Source of the DNA: Edaphochlamys debaryana
Taxonomy: Eukaryota > Chlorophyta > Chlorophyceae > Chlamydomonadales
NCBI GenBank assembly: GCA_016858145.1
Contig: JAEHOE010000038.1
Coordinates: 248,001-312,000 of the forward strand
Direction of reading: 5' to 3'
DNA length: 64,000 bases
The stretch's first letter is position 1; each line of letters opens with the position of its first letter. Made by a program: the position numbers and the translations under genes. The notes under the pieces are model-generated. The model had not been told where the DNA came from. It worked only from the letters and a program-made list of their open reading frames with translations, and searched no databases. This document shows, in pieces, positions 9,531 to 21,436 of the stretch.

Positions 9531-11712
9531 ATGGCACCTGTGAGCGGCGAGGCGGGGCATGGCATGGTGGAGCATTTTGGGCTGCCAGGAGACGGCCAAC
9601 AACGTGTGTGCCTCCTTTCTGCAGCCACGAGGACCATTGCGGAGATTCTACACGCCCTATGAGGTGCGTGCGGTCGCCTGCGTGAGGATGTCTCCGCCGG
9701 TCTGGGGGGCATGCCGCTTGACCCGAGGTCCCCCGTCCCCCGTCAGGTGGCCGTCCACAACACCCCGGACGACGTTTGGGTGTCCTTCCTGGGGCAAGTC
9801 TTCGATATCACCAACCTGATCAGGGCAAGTCATCGGTGTTGCTCGGGCAGGCCGGGGTGGAAGGGTGCTCTTGATACCGGCTATACCCTCCAGGCTTGCA
9901 GGCCGGCTTTGCAGGTCGGGGGTGGCTTGCGGGTGCGGGCTTCGTTTCTGCGCCTTGTGTCACCCGATCTCAGCGTAAGGCCCCGCTTCGCCCCACAGGA
10001 CAACCAGGGAGTGCTCGCGGCGCCGCTGATTGACGCAGCAGGGAAAGACATCTCCCACTGGTGGGTGCCCCTGCATCCGCCAACGACCCCAAACTCCACG
10101 CCCCACGGCCTCAGTCGCCCATCCCATGGCGTGCCTTGTGTGCAGAGCCCCGGTGTTACCCACATGTCTCCCCTGTCCTCACTAGCCTGACTCGCCGTTC
10201 CATCCCCAGGTTTGATCCTGTAACAAAGGAGCCCAGAAAGCATGTGGACCCAGCCACACACCTGGAGCGGTTTTACACTCCCATGGTGGGTCCTGAGACG
10301 CTTTGTGTGGAGAGGGGAGGCGACCAGGAGGGAGAGACGGCGTGGTCATCAGGCTGGGGGACGGGTGCGGGGCGGGTACGAAACCCGGGGAAGGGGGCCC
10401 ATGGAGGGCCGTGGGGGCAGCGGGATGCAGACTTGCGGCTCGACGGGGAGCTGCAGAGGGCGGGACTGGTCTGGGGGAGACCACAGGTTGGCTATGCCCG
10501 AGGGACCGTCTGGGCGTGACGGCCTGGCCTCCATGAGTCCCCTCCATACACATGGGGCAGATGTGAGCATGGTAAAAACAGGGCAGCACAGTGAGGCGGC
10601 CAGGCTGGGCTGACAAGCGGTCAAGGCCAGCCCCTGGCGTCGCATACTCCCTGCATCTCACGCCCCCGATTCGCCCATGCTGACCTCGTACGGCAGGGCC
10701 GCTTTATCCACGTGCCCCCGCCGGAGCCCATGTGCAACTGGGACACGGCCTTCGGGCTGCCCTGGTGGAAGGACCTAAAGAAGTACCAGGTGAGCCTTGG
10801 GCCGAGCAGGGTCGAGGGACCAAACCCAGCAGAGCCCAGGACCAGGACCAGGCCTAGGACACTTGCCATCCAAAACGCGATGCCCTACACCTCCCCAACC
10901 GCTCTTTTGCCCCTCGGCCCTCATCCTCCCTGAGCCCCCTATCTAATCCGTCCCGGCCTGGTCCCCGCCGCGCAACCCCCGGCCCGGACCCAGATCGGCT
11001 GGCTGTCCGCCCGCACGCGGGTCATCCGCATCCGCAACGTGCTCACGGACCAGGAGGACCAGATCGAGGTGCCGTGCGAGGAGAAGCTGGTGGAGATCAG
11101 GTGCGGGGCGCAGGTTTACAGGCGTGGGCACCGTACACCACCGCAGGCTTAACTGTGACGTGTCGGGGGCCTGAGCTGGGGCTGGCGGGTGCTCCTCCTG
11201 CGGGCCCCGTTGCCTCCTGCCTTCGTTTGGGCGCTGTCAGGACTCTGGCTCGCGCTCTCTTGCCCGGCCCCAGGGAGCGGTACCTGGAGCTCAACGCGCA
11301 CGCAAAGAGCTACACGTGGAAGGCGCTGGTGCCGGACCCGGGCACCAACTCATGGGCCTTCCAGGTGGGCGGTCGGGCGGGGTGCGGGGCGCGGTCGGGC
11401 GGGATGCGGGTTTTGCCACGGGGCTTTGCTGGCCGATGGGTTGGTGCGCCCTTGCAAGAGGGCTTGTGTGCAACCAGGTCATTCTGCGCTAGGCAGACAC
11501 ATGCTGTTTGTGTCGTTGGGTCCCACGTTGTTGACGTCCCTGTCCCACCTTTCCATCGGGCCCGCCACCGCCAGGAGCTGGACCTCAACATGACCCTGCA
11601 GGAGAATGGCGTGCCGGACGAGGGGCCCACGTTCGAGGACCACCATGTGCCCGGCGACTACTACATCCCCGTGCTGCACGTGTACTTCAACGACGACCTC
11701 ACCGTGGCGTGA
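9531..11712 (+). CDS. CYB5D1: Cytochrome b5 domain-containing protein 1 (ciliary, CYB5D1)
   Basis: Nine exons give 230 aa, close to the 228 aa of the animal protein: 9531-9539, 9625-9663, 9747-9824, 9999-10060, 10210-10285, 10697-10789, 10994-11100, 11274-11364, 11575-11712. The first coding exon is only three codons. Conserved blocks include FYTPYEVAVHNTPDDVWVSF, KDISHWFDP, KHVDP, RFIHVPP and the C-terminal VYFNDDLTVA. The classical b5 HPGG motif is absent, as in this subfamily; His62 (ISHW) and His74 (KHVDP) are the likely haem ligands. CYB5D1 is reported as a radial-spoke-associated haem protein needed for coordinated ciliary beating in Chlamydomonas and zebrafish. The intron after 9824 starts with GCAAGT (GC-AG). 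Confidence 0.92.
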
Positions 11713-11792
11713 GGCGCGTGCGGTGCATGGCGTGGCGTGAGGCGCGTGCGGTGCATGACATGGCGCGAGGCGCGTGCGGTGCGACGCGTGGC
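11711..11792. repeat. 28-bp tandem repeat, about three copies, spanning the CYB5D1 stop
   Basis: Units start at 11711, 11739 and 11767 and share GAGGCGCGTGCGGTGC. The first TGA of the array is the CYB5D1 stop codon (11710-11712); the second unit repeats TGA, the third reads CGA. Confidence 0.85.
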
Positions 11793-13248
11793 GCCGAGGT
11801 GCGTGGACACGCCTGGATCCTGGAGGGGCACGAGGTCTCCGAGGGAGGCCCGTGCCGTTGCAGTACAGCTCGCTAGGAGTGGGAGGAGGAGGCACTGGCG
11901 GGTTATGGCGTGGCGCTCGAGGTCTTGAGCGCAGGCGGTGCTTGAAGCAAAGGGGTGGCGACCTGGGCGGGGTGTGGGGTGAGTGTGGAAGCTCCTGTGT
12001 GGTGGTACTTGGATGGCGGGTAGCGTGGAGCCAGGCTTCCCCATGCGACCTCTAGTCCCGGGCACGTGGCGACTTGACGGACGGGGAAGGGTCACGGCGG
12101 CACAAGTGAGCAGGGAAACAGCCCCCGTTGAGGACGGAGAATGGCAGGAAGTGCATTTCGTAAGGAGGAGGGGCAGAGGGGGGAGCCCAAGCGCAGCCGG
12201 CAGAGCTGCGATACCGCAGGCGCCGCAGGGGGGGCTTAGAAAGGGTAGTGTGGAGACGGAGGTCGAATTGCCAGGGCGTGATCAGTGCGCAGCATCCGAG
12301 CTGCTGCTGGAGGAGAGGGCAGAGGGGTGGTAACGACGTTCTGGACTCGCCGCTGTGAGTGTAGCCTGCGGATGATACCTTGATCAGGAACGCTCTGGCG
12401 CGCTCTTGCCTTCGGCCGAGCTTCAGAGAGCCTCTGCACAGTGGCACCCTTACGCACGCCTTCTACACCACGCCGGGGAGTCGGCGCCGGTCCACCCAAG
12501 CTAACGCCGTACCAGGCCGTACAAGCGCCCAGCCAAAGTTTCAAGCGTCAAAAGCTGGGAGTGGCGGGCCCCACCCTACCGCAAGTGTGCTCGCCACCTT
12601 TGCTTTGCTCAGATTGCTCAGATTCATCCTGAGCCTCCAGTTGCCGCACGCCACTAAAGGTTCACGTTGCTTAGCCGCAGTTGCTCTCAATCCTTCTGCC
12701 GGTCCAAAAGTCCCAGATTAGATGTATGACAGCCTTGATCAACTCGATCTCGTCACCTCCGGGACGCTGCACGGCCCCTGCGGGCACAGACCCCCGGCCA
12801 GGAGTTCACCAAAGCTACCAAGTAGGGATGTATCCCTGTCCATAAGCACATCCAGCGTGCCGCTCGCTGCGTTGCCGGCCTGCCCACTCAAGCTCACGAA
12901 ACCCATTCACCGCAGTACTGCTCACGCTTAGCACCTGCATCTTGCTTGCGTCTAGCCCACCCGATGCATAGAAATACGGATATGAGTGCACCAGTGCAAA
13001 ATCACGTGCGCCCGAACATGCACGGCCCGGCTTCCACCCGCACAACGCCCTTCTAGGCCACCCTCGCCCCGTCTCCGCCGTTCCCTCGCCTGCAGCCCCT
13101 AGTCCCGCTTCCCCCAAGAGCCTTACGTGAAGCGCCCCCACGCCTCCCTCCAGGCTTCACATCTTTTCTGGGGGGAAACGGCCTGCACCCAGACGCACGC
13201 CAGCACCTCCACACGTGCAGGCCACGACAAGCGCTGGCCCCAGCTACG
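11793..13248. other. Convergent 3' region between CYB5D1 and the lipase gene
   Basis: The CYB5D1 transcript (+) and the lipase transcript (-) point at each other here. I see no further exon and no TGTAA in the expected orientation close to either stop codon, so the transcript ends cannot be placed. Confidence 0.45.
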
Positions 13249-16200
13249 CTACGCCGCTTCCTCGCCCACAGGGCCCTCCTTTGCCCCATCTCGCGCCCGC
13301 CCCGGGGCCGTCGCAGCCCCCTGCCCCGCCACCACGCCACCCGCCTCAGACACCACGTTGATCTGGGACTCCCCCGCCTCCTGCACAATGGACAGCGCGG
13401 CGGCCTCGGGCACAGCGTTGCGCGTCGACACGCCAAAACTGGTGGCCCCAGCGCTGCTGTTGGAGTGGGGAGCCGTGGAGCCGAGCGCTGCTCGGGCGTT
13501 GCTGGAGCCCGCGCCGGCCGGCTTGTCCAGGCGGGGGCTGGACGTGGGCGTGGTGGGCCGGAGCCAGGGCGGCACGTAGCGCTGGCTGGGGCGCAGGCCC
13601 AGGCCGCGAGCCTCGAGCATTTGGTCGTACGCCTGAGCGAGGGTAGTACGGGCAGAACCCACGCAGCTTGAAGGACAGGAGCACAGGGCTGAACGGAGGG
13701 GAGCAGGAGGGGAGTTCTGTGGCGGGAGGCTGAATGAATGAGGACTGTGAAACGCTGCAGGGCGCCGCTCCAGGCTGAGGCGGGCCCGCGGGAGGCGGCG
13801 CCTGCCGTTTCGACGTGCGGCCGTCCGTCCCTTGTTGCGGAGCGTGTTGCTGCACGGAACAGTCGCAGCCAAACCTTCCGGCATTGACCACACCTGCTGG
13901 ACGCTCATGAGCGTGGTAATGAAGGGCACGGGCGCAAGCAAGTCCCCTGCACCTTCCCTAAACTCTGTCACAATCCCTCGTGGCCCCGCTCACCTGCTGG
14001 ATGCTCATGAGCGTGTTGTCGGGCGTGTGGTCCAGGAACATGGAGCGAGACACCACGAGGCCGCGGGACACGAAGTCCTCCATCGAGATCCACCTGGGGG
14101 AGGGGGACAGGCAAGGGCGGGAGGGAGATACTGAGCAGAAAAAGGGCGGAGGTGAGGCATGGGCGCATGTCTGGCTGGGAGGGGATACAGCGCAGGGGTG
14201 CCGGGCCAGGTTGCTGGCAAGTCGTTGGGTGCACCCATTGCGCCACGGCAGCGGGAGGGAGAAAGGCGCCGTGTGGAGGCGCCGTGATGAAGCGAGCCGC
14301 TTCCCTCTGCGCACAGCCCCTGCAGCCCGCCAAGCCGCGCGCCCCACCTGCAGCTGAAGTTGGACTGACGCCCGCTGCGCCCCACCAGGCACACGTTGCA
14401 GGAGCAGCACGGCCGCGCGCCCGAGGCCTCCACCTTGTGTCGCTCCACGTACAGCAGGTGGCCGGGCGGCACGAAGGCGCGCGTCTCGGTCAGCGGCGAG
14501 CTGGCCTTGGCCGTCTGCATGGGATCACGGGAACCGGTGGTTGCAGTGCCACACAAAGCAGGGTGGTATCCCGTGGCAAGCGAGCCCGGCGAGCCGTTGA
14601 TACCCGTCCAGTACATTCGAGTCGCCAAAGCTTTACGAAGCGGCCGGCCTAACCTCGAAGTACTTGAGATACTCCTCGAGTCGGGACCGCGGCTCCTGCT
14701 TGAGTTCGTCGGCGGCCTGGAACAGGTCGGCCTGGTCGGGGCTGCCGCCCATGACGGCCATGCGCCACACCACGCTGAACTTGGGGACGCGGCAGTGCGC
14801 GCTCGCGGTCACCATCTCCTGGGGTGGACAGGCAAGCCGGTGTGGGGCCAGGAGCGCCGGGTGTCGACCTTGCAGGCGTTAGAGCCAGAGTGGGTGAGCG
14901 CGCGAAGCATGGGGGCAGAAGCTCCTTGGTTAGAGGCAAGCAAGGCAAGCATCGGAGTAGCCAAGAGCCCGCAAAGCCGTCAACCCTTGCCGACACAGAC
15001 GAGCACCGCCGCCAGGCCCCAAGCCCGGCCCAGGCCCCCAGCCGGAGAACGCCCCAGCCCGAGGCCCCCACCTGCACCAGGTGCTCCATCTGGGTCATGC
15101 CCAGGCGGGGCACCATGTCCTTGGCGTTGACCACGGAGATGCAGAACTCGCGGGTCAGCTCCGCAGCCTGCGCGCGTGCAGGAGCAGAACCCGCAGGGGT
15201 CACTCGGTCAGGTGAGTGCCCAAATGGGTTCCCGAGTAAGGCGACACTTGGACTGGCACATGCGCGGCACGTGCAGAGGCGTGGTCGGGGTCGGACACAA
15301 GGACAGCCTAGGAGCGCCGTGTTGGCAGAGGTGGAGTAGGGCGAGCGAAGCCGCGAGTCTGTGGACGAGTGTCGTAGATTTCCTCCGGTCCGCTGCCCCC
15401 TCGGAACCGGACTTGCCTTTGGGCTCATGAGCCCCCCCGGCGGCGCGAAGGCCCAGCAGCGCAGGTTGGGGTAGCGCACGCGGAGCACTGGGCCCAGCAG
15501 CCCCGCCACGCCGGCACCCAGGCTGTGGCCTGCGGGAAGGATGGGACGGACGACGAGCCTTAAACTACCGGTATTCTGTTCCCTTCTAGGGCTGGAGCTG
15601 GAGTTTGGTACCGCCTCTTGCACCCTCGCAGGACCAGCCCCCCTCCCTGCCCAGTCCCCGCGCACCCGTGATGACTAGCCGCCAGCCTCCGCAGCCCCCT
15701 GCCAGCCGCCGCGCCACCGCCCGCGCGCGCTCCGACGGCAGCCGCTGCAGCGCCGCCGCCTGCTGAGCCGCCTCCGCCGGCCACTCGCCCAGCGCCGCCT
15801 CCAGCACGCCCTGCCGCTCCACGTCAGCCAGGATGGCGCGCATGCACTGCACCATGCCGCTGTGCCCCCACATGTCCCTCTTGCCGCTGGCATCCTGTGA
15901 GAAAGGGGAGGAACAGGGTACCACAGCGGGGCCAGGGGGCCGTATGTGGTCAAGAGCAAGGATGCCGATACGGAGCGAAGGTCACGGGTCGACACGACAA
16001 GCGGAAAGGGAATGAGCGTGTGTTGGGCTGCTGTGAGGCCGCACGGGCAGGAGCCCGACGTCCTCCGGGCTCCGCTCAGCTCGAAACATCCAAGTGTAGC
16101 GTGGTTGCTGCCCCCGGTGCGTCGGCCTAACCCAATGGCCAACAGCCCAGCTCCTGGCTTCGGGGCCTGCCTGCCGGTCTGCTTCTGTCCCAGCCTGTGT

Positions 16201-19200
16201 CTCCCACCCGGTCCTCCCACGCACCGTGGACGGCACCCCCGGCACGTCGTAGGGCGCGGGCACGCACAGCAGGTCCGTGACCACGTCGCGGAGGGACATG
16301 CTGCCGCGGATGCCGATCACCACGGAGCTGCGCGAGCGATCCAGCGCGATGAAGTACGGCAAGATGCCGCTGACCTGTTGTGCGGTCAGAGGTACAGGGG
16401 GAACCAAAGGGGGTGGACGGTGCGGTTGCGGGTGGATGGGGTCGGGTGGATGGGCAGATGGGTTTGGGCGCGCTACGCCCGACTCGCGGGTTGCGCCCAT
16501 TTTACTCGCTCGCTGCTCTTCGCTGCCAGCTTGTCAACACTCTTGCGGTCTCCTTGTCAGCAAATCGGCCACGTGCCGCCAGCAAGCTCTTCCACGGCAA
16601 TGGCAAGCAGCTGTGCGCCGAGCGGCAGGCGACGCGCAGCAGCGGAGCAGGATGGCGAGGAGGATGGCAAGGGGTAGGGCACTGCGTACCTGGTTGTCGT
16701 AGCAGACGTACAGGATGTCCACGTCAGCCACCCCCGTGAGCTGCGTGATGGCCTCCCGCTCCAGCAGCTTGGAGGCGGTGCAGCAGCCCTAGGGAGAGGA
16801 GGGGGGAGATCGGGGCAGGCGGGGATGTGGGTCGATGTGGGTCGGGGGTGCCAGGCGGCGGCCTTGCGGGGGCGGGTGCAACGGACCCGGCCAAGACGAT
16901 GTGGGCCACGCCGCCGAACAGCCGTTGGATACGCTACCACTCCCATCAAACCTCCATCCACCTTCCGGACGTAAGGTGCCCAGACCACGACACGGGCCCT
17001 TTTCTCACCTCTGGCGGCCCCACGTCCGACCCCCCGGCGTGCAGGAAGTACTTTGACTGCCGGCAGCAGCCGCAGCCCCGGCCGGTGCACAGCCGGCACC
17101 AGCTCGTCACTATGGACCGGGATAGAGTAGTGGGGGGGGGGGCAGAGCAGGTTCGAGGAAGGATCAGTGGACAGGCTTGCAGGCCACAGCGCAAGGGCGG
17201 GAATCGGGCACAGCGGAGCTACAGCTGTGTTTGCGCTCTCACCGTGCAGCCGGTTGATCCACAGGTACCTGCAAAGAGAGGGGACGCGCGAATCGAAAGC
17301 AAGGTCAGCGCGATGCGGCGTCGCCAGGATGCCAATGTACGGCACTCACATCATCCAGCCGTACACCGCCGTTGCGTACTTCATGTAGTGAAGGGCCTCC
17401 TCCATCACCTGGAGTCGGTCAGGGGTCGGGTCGTGTGGCTCGGTGAGTCCTGCTTTTCGAAATCGCCTGGCGAGAGTTCACGCCCGTTCTGCCCCAAGTT
17501 TGTGAACGCACCGGGAGATCCGCGTTGGGCTCGGCCGTCTGTCCGTCCCACTCCCTCAGCGGATCTAAGAGCACCGGCACTCGGCCGTTGGGCATCACGA
17601 GGGCCCGCCCGAAGACCTGAGAGGAGAGATTCCAAGCAGGGACGTAGTGTAAAGAAGTCACCAGATACGCCGCCTCACTCTTTGTGCTAGGTTCGTCACG
17701 GAACAGGACCGGCCGGCTGCCGGCACAGGAAAAGGGGTTGCCTTGTCTAGAAACTGTACGAAGACCACTGCGGACTGCAAGAAACGCCACTAAATATCTA
17801 CCGCAAGGTACCAACCTTGCTGGTGACCGCCGTGAGCTTCCGGCCCGGAGCCATCTCTCCGCTGGCCGTGCCCTCAGACAGCTTGGCGGAGTCGGGCGGG
17901 CCCAGGCCGGTGCTCTTGGCGCTTAGCGCCTTGCCGGACTCCTGCCCCGTGAGGCCCCGTGTGAACGCGGTCTGCTGGAGAGCATGCCCGTTGCCGTTGC
18001 TGCTGCTGCCGTTGCCGTTATGTGCAGTTGCTCCTGTGTCGTGTGTTGCGTCGGCGGTGCTTGGGCTGGTGACGGCATCGCTGCCGAGGCCGGGGGTGGC
18101 GGGAGCGAGGTTGGTGGGGCCGGCCGCGGCGGCTCGGGGTTGCGAGGTGGTGGTGGAGGCGAGAGCCGTGGTGGGGTTGCCGGTGCCGGGGTCGGGAGCG
18201 GCTGCGTCCGCAGTGGAGGCGGGGTCGGAGGTCGAGCAGGCGCCTGCAGGGGAGCGGAGGACGCACCCCGTGTGTGCAGGGCACCGTTTATACCCCTGGC
18301 CTCAAAGTCCTCGACTCCCTCGAGGCCTGCACAAAGCCTGGGTCTCGTCAATTAAGCAGCTCACCATTGAGGGGCCGGTCGCTGGCGGTCAACTCCACCA
18401 CCACAGGCGGCCGCACAGACGCCGTCTGGCCAAATCCCACCGCGCCCAAGGCGACAGGTACAGACCCCACCGGGCCCATCAGTCCGTCGTACAGCCATGC
18501 TGGCGGCGGTACATTGCTGTACGTGTGCGCCAGCTTCACGTGGCGATGCCGTACGCCCACCAGCATTAGCGCTGCCAGGTGGTCCGAAACGGTCATGTCG
18601 GCCTGCCCGTCCGCAGCCGTACAGATCAAGTCAGGGGCATTGATGTGTGTTCGCCATGATGGAGATGCCAAGACAGCTACGATGGGTGGAGCGAGCGAGG
18701 GATGCGAGGAACTGCCTGCCCAGCTTGTCCCTCGTGGCATGCCCCCGGGCTTACCCCTCCAAAGATCTCTGTGAAAACCTTAACGATGACCATCATCGGG
18801 GTCTGCGGTCGGCGGTACGGCACCCCATGGAATCAGGCCGTACACCCACAAGCTCGGCGGACACATGCAAAGCGGATCAGCAGCCCTCTAGAGTCCGGGC
18901 GTGTCCACTGCGCCTTACCATGCCATGCGTCCCCTCCGTGGGCAAGCCCTCCATTCCTTCACCCACGGAAGTGCGCCCCAGGGGCCGCTTCTTGCGGCTC
19001 TTACAGCACAGCCTGGGGCCAGCAGCGCGGGCGTTATACCGGCATTGCAAGCCGTGTGACGGGTTGTTGGTACCCCGGGTGCCCGACCCACATGACGGGG
19101 TGCCCCCCTGGCCACCCACCACCCAGCCAAAGAAGGCGGCTGCGAGGCAGGCCTCCGACCCACATCGCCACGCTGCCCCACTACGGGGAAAGAAGCAGTC

Positions 19201-20478
19201 TACAGATACAGTCCCTCCACTCGAGTCGCCAGCCCATTTCCGTGCAGCAGGCGACGTGGTCCTGGACTGGGCCCCACTGGACCCAACTATGGACTCCAAG
19301 GGCACGAATCCACTTTCAACTCACCATCGGGTTGCAACTTCGTATGAGGGCAGCAGGTTAAAGGTGATGAACATGGCCAGGCATCCCACGCCGAGCGAAA
19401 CCCATGTCACAATTACGGTCGCCTGGATCATGGCGACGTGGTTGAGAGAGAGGCGGCCCGGCTGACCGGGGCATTTCTGGGGTTCCGGGCAGAAGGCGTG
19501 TGAGCGAGTGAGCACTTCGGCGGAGGGCAAGCCGACTGACATGGGAGGTCCACCGCACCCTACGGCTTGGGACAGATGGTCAATTGCGTTGCAGTATGAG
19601 TCACCACACGTGGCCCCTCACCTCCACGGTGTGGGAGTAGTACACCAGCCAGCTGCCGTACAGGTTGTTTCCGATCGTGAGGGCGTAGAAGATGCACACT
19701 GACACCACCAGCGGCCCCACGCGGCGGCGGCAGTGCATCTGGAACATCGAGCCTGTGGACCGCGGGGTAGAAGGCGGTAGGAGGAGAGGTGGGTATAGGC
19801 AAACCAGCACTCAGTGGATTATGTCAAGGCCAGCGCATGACCGTTAGCACGGATGCACACGCATCTGCCCGCACTCAGGGTTTTGTGGCAGCGGCAACAG
19901 AACGGCCAAGGACGTCACGCACCCCGCCGGCTCTCGAAGAACGTCCAGGCGTGCAGTACGGCGTTGATAGCAAAGCAAGCCACGTGCGTTGCGAGGTATG
20001 CAACCTGCAGCGGTGAAACGCCGGGAAGGAGCACGGGTTGGGGTGGGTCAGCGAGTACTGCCTCGCCCCTTCAAGGGGAGGGGATATCAGATCGAACTGA
20101 AGGCGCCCACCTGGTCGATGCGATACGTGCAGGAGAGGCTGAGCTGGTTCACGACGTAGTCAAGGTTCACAGCAATCACGGGAAGCCATGCCGCGTGCCA
20201 CAGAGCGCCGCACAGGCTGGGCAGCGGCTGACGGGCGAGGGGCGGCAGCGCACGAGCTCAGGAGGGGGTAAGGTCCGGGGCCGGGGCGGCAGCGCGTTAT
20301 TGGCTTGCCCCTCGCCCGCCCCGGCGCCCCTACATGCCTACTACCCCTGCGCAGTCACAACCGACGGCAAAGCCAGCCCCCCGCGTGGGCACTCAGGTCA
20401 AACAGCCAGCCCCCCGTCAGGCACCAGGTCATCGCTGGCGATGTGCCACTTCCGGCCGAGGACCTCCAGGGCGGGCAT
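13249..20478 (-). CDS. sn1-specific diacylglycerol lipase (DAGL-like, class 3 lipase, four membrane segments)
   Basis: Twenty-two exons on the minus strand give 1040 aa, read from 20478 down: 20425-20478, 20111-20227, 19923-20004, 19622-19752, 19325-19461, 18919-19012, 18755-18802, 18365-18602, 17816-18243, 17512-17616, 17350-17408, 17243-17268, 17009-17109, 16690-16788, 16225-16374, 15666-15894, 15417-15529, 15072-15167, 14654-14818, 14348-14514, 13994-14093, 13249-13632. The start MPALEVLGRKWHIASDDL matches the animal DAGL N-terminus. Exons 2-5 encode four hydrophobic helices; exon 9 is a Ser/Thr/Ala/Pro-rich linker. The hydrolase core has VVIGIRGSMSLRDVVTDL, GHSLG (Ser702), NAKDMVPRLG (Asp754) and FLDHTPDN (His902) as the expected triad. 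DAGL cleaves the sn-1 acyl chain of diacylglycerol. The intron after 15417 starts with GC. Confidence 0.9.
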
Positions 20479-21436
20479 GTTCTCCTCTTCTGGCGCGTCC
20501 CGGAAGCTTGTGGGGCTGGTGGGGCTGGTGGAAGGGCCTCGCTAGCGAAGGCGTCGAGAAGCCCTCATCGACATCGCAGGCGAGCTGTCGCAACCGAGCT
20601 CAGTAACTATACTAATGGTTTGCATGTAATAGCGTCATACCACACCAGCTCACGGTCTAAAGCGGGTCACAGGGCTTGCAGACGGAACTCGAAACCTTGC
20701 GCGTGCACAACAACGTGGAGGAATCACTGTGTAGACACAAGATATGTAAGCTCGCTTCGGCCGACAAATGTGTCCGCTGGGCCCGGATGTCGAACCGCGC
20801 TAACCCGCACGCACCTTTCCCCTTCCGTCCCCTCGTGCATCTCCGACCGAGTGGACCGACCGACCATGTTCGCTCCATTCTACCTCTGCGCTGCCATCCA
20901 CCTGAGCACCTGACCGATTCGTGCCTTGGTCGTGGCTTTGTGGCTGGCCGGCTGCCTTTGGGCGCATTCTGGCCTTCCTCGCGTGGCGAGACTGCCTTGC
21001 TTCTGGGGTACACAAGCGTACACGAGGGCATTAAGGGCTACATGTCCCTGACTCCCTGGGCTCAGATACCCGTCCCACGAGCTCTTCACAACGCATCTTC
21101 GGTCTGGGCCCTGCCTGCCTTCGCCTGGCCCCTGCCCAACGCAAATCTGAGTGCAGAGCCTCCGTCCGTATCCTCGGTCAGCCTTATCCCTTCTGTCGAC
21201 ACGAGGTCCTATGCCTACGTGCTGAGCTCTGACCTCTTGACGACCTTCGTACTCCAGCCCTGCACTCAGCCCTGCATCCAAGCCACCGTCCGCACGCATC
21301 CACCGCCCGGGCCCAACTGACATCACACTACAGCGATCCAGACCAGCCACCCGCCCCCTCAGTCCATGCCCATCCTTGACATCCTACGCCCAACGCCCCT
21401 TTCCCCCCGTACCCTCTAGGCACCTCCCCCCGCTCC
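20479..21436. other. Intergenic stretch between the lipase start and the RRP8 end
   Basis: Both flanking genes are on the minus strand. This stretch should hold the RRP8 3' UTR and the lipase promoter. No exon, RNA gene or clear TATA box was recognised. Confidence 0.45.

Noticed and set aside
13886..13940. Mutually exclusive alternative exon in the lipase gene
   Set aside because: The duplicated segment enters in the wrong phase after exon 20 or 21, so inclusion would break the frame.
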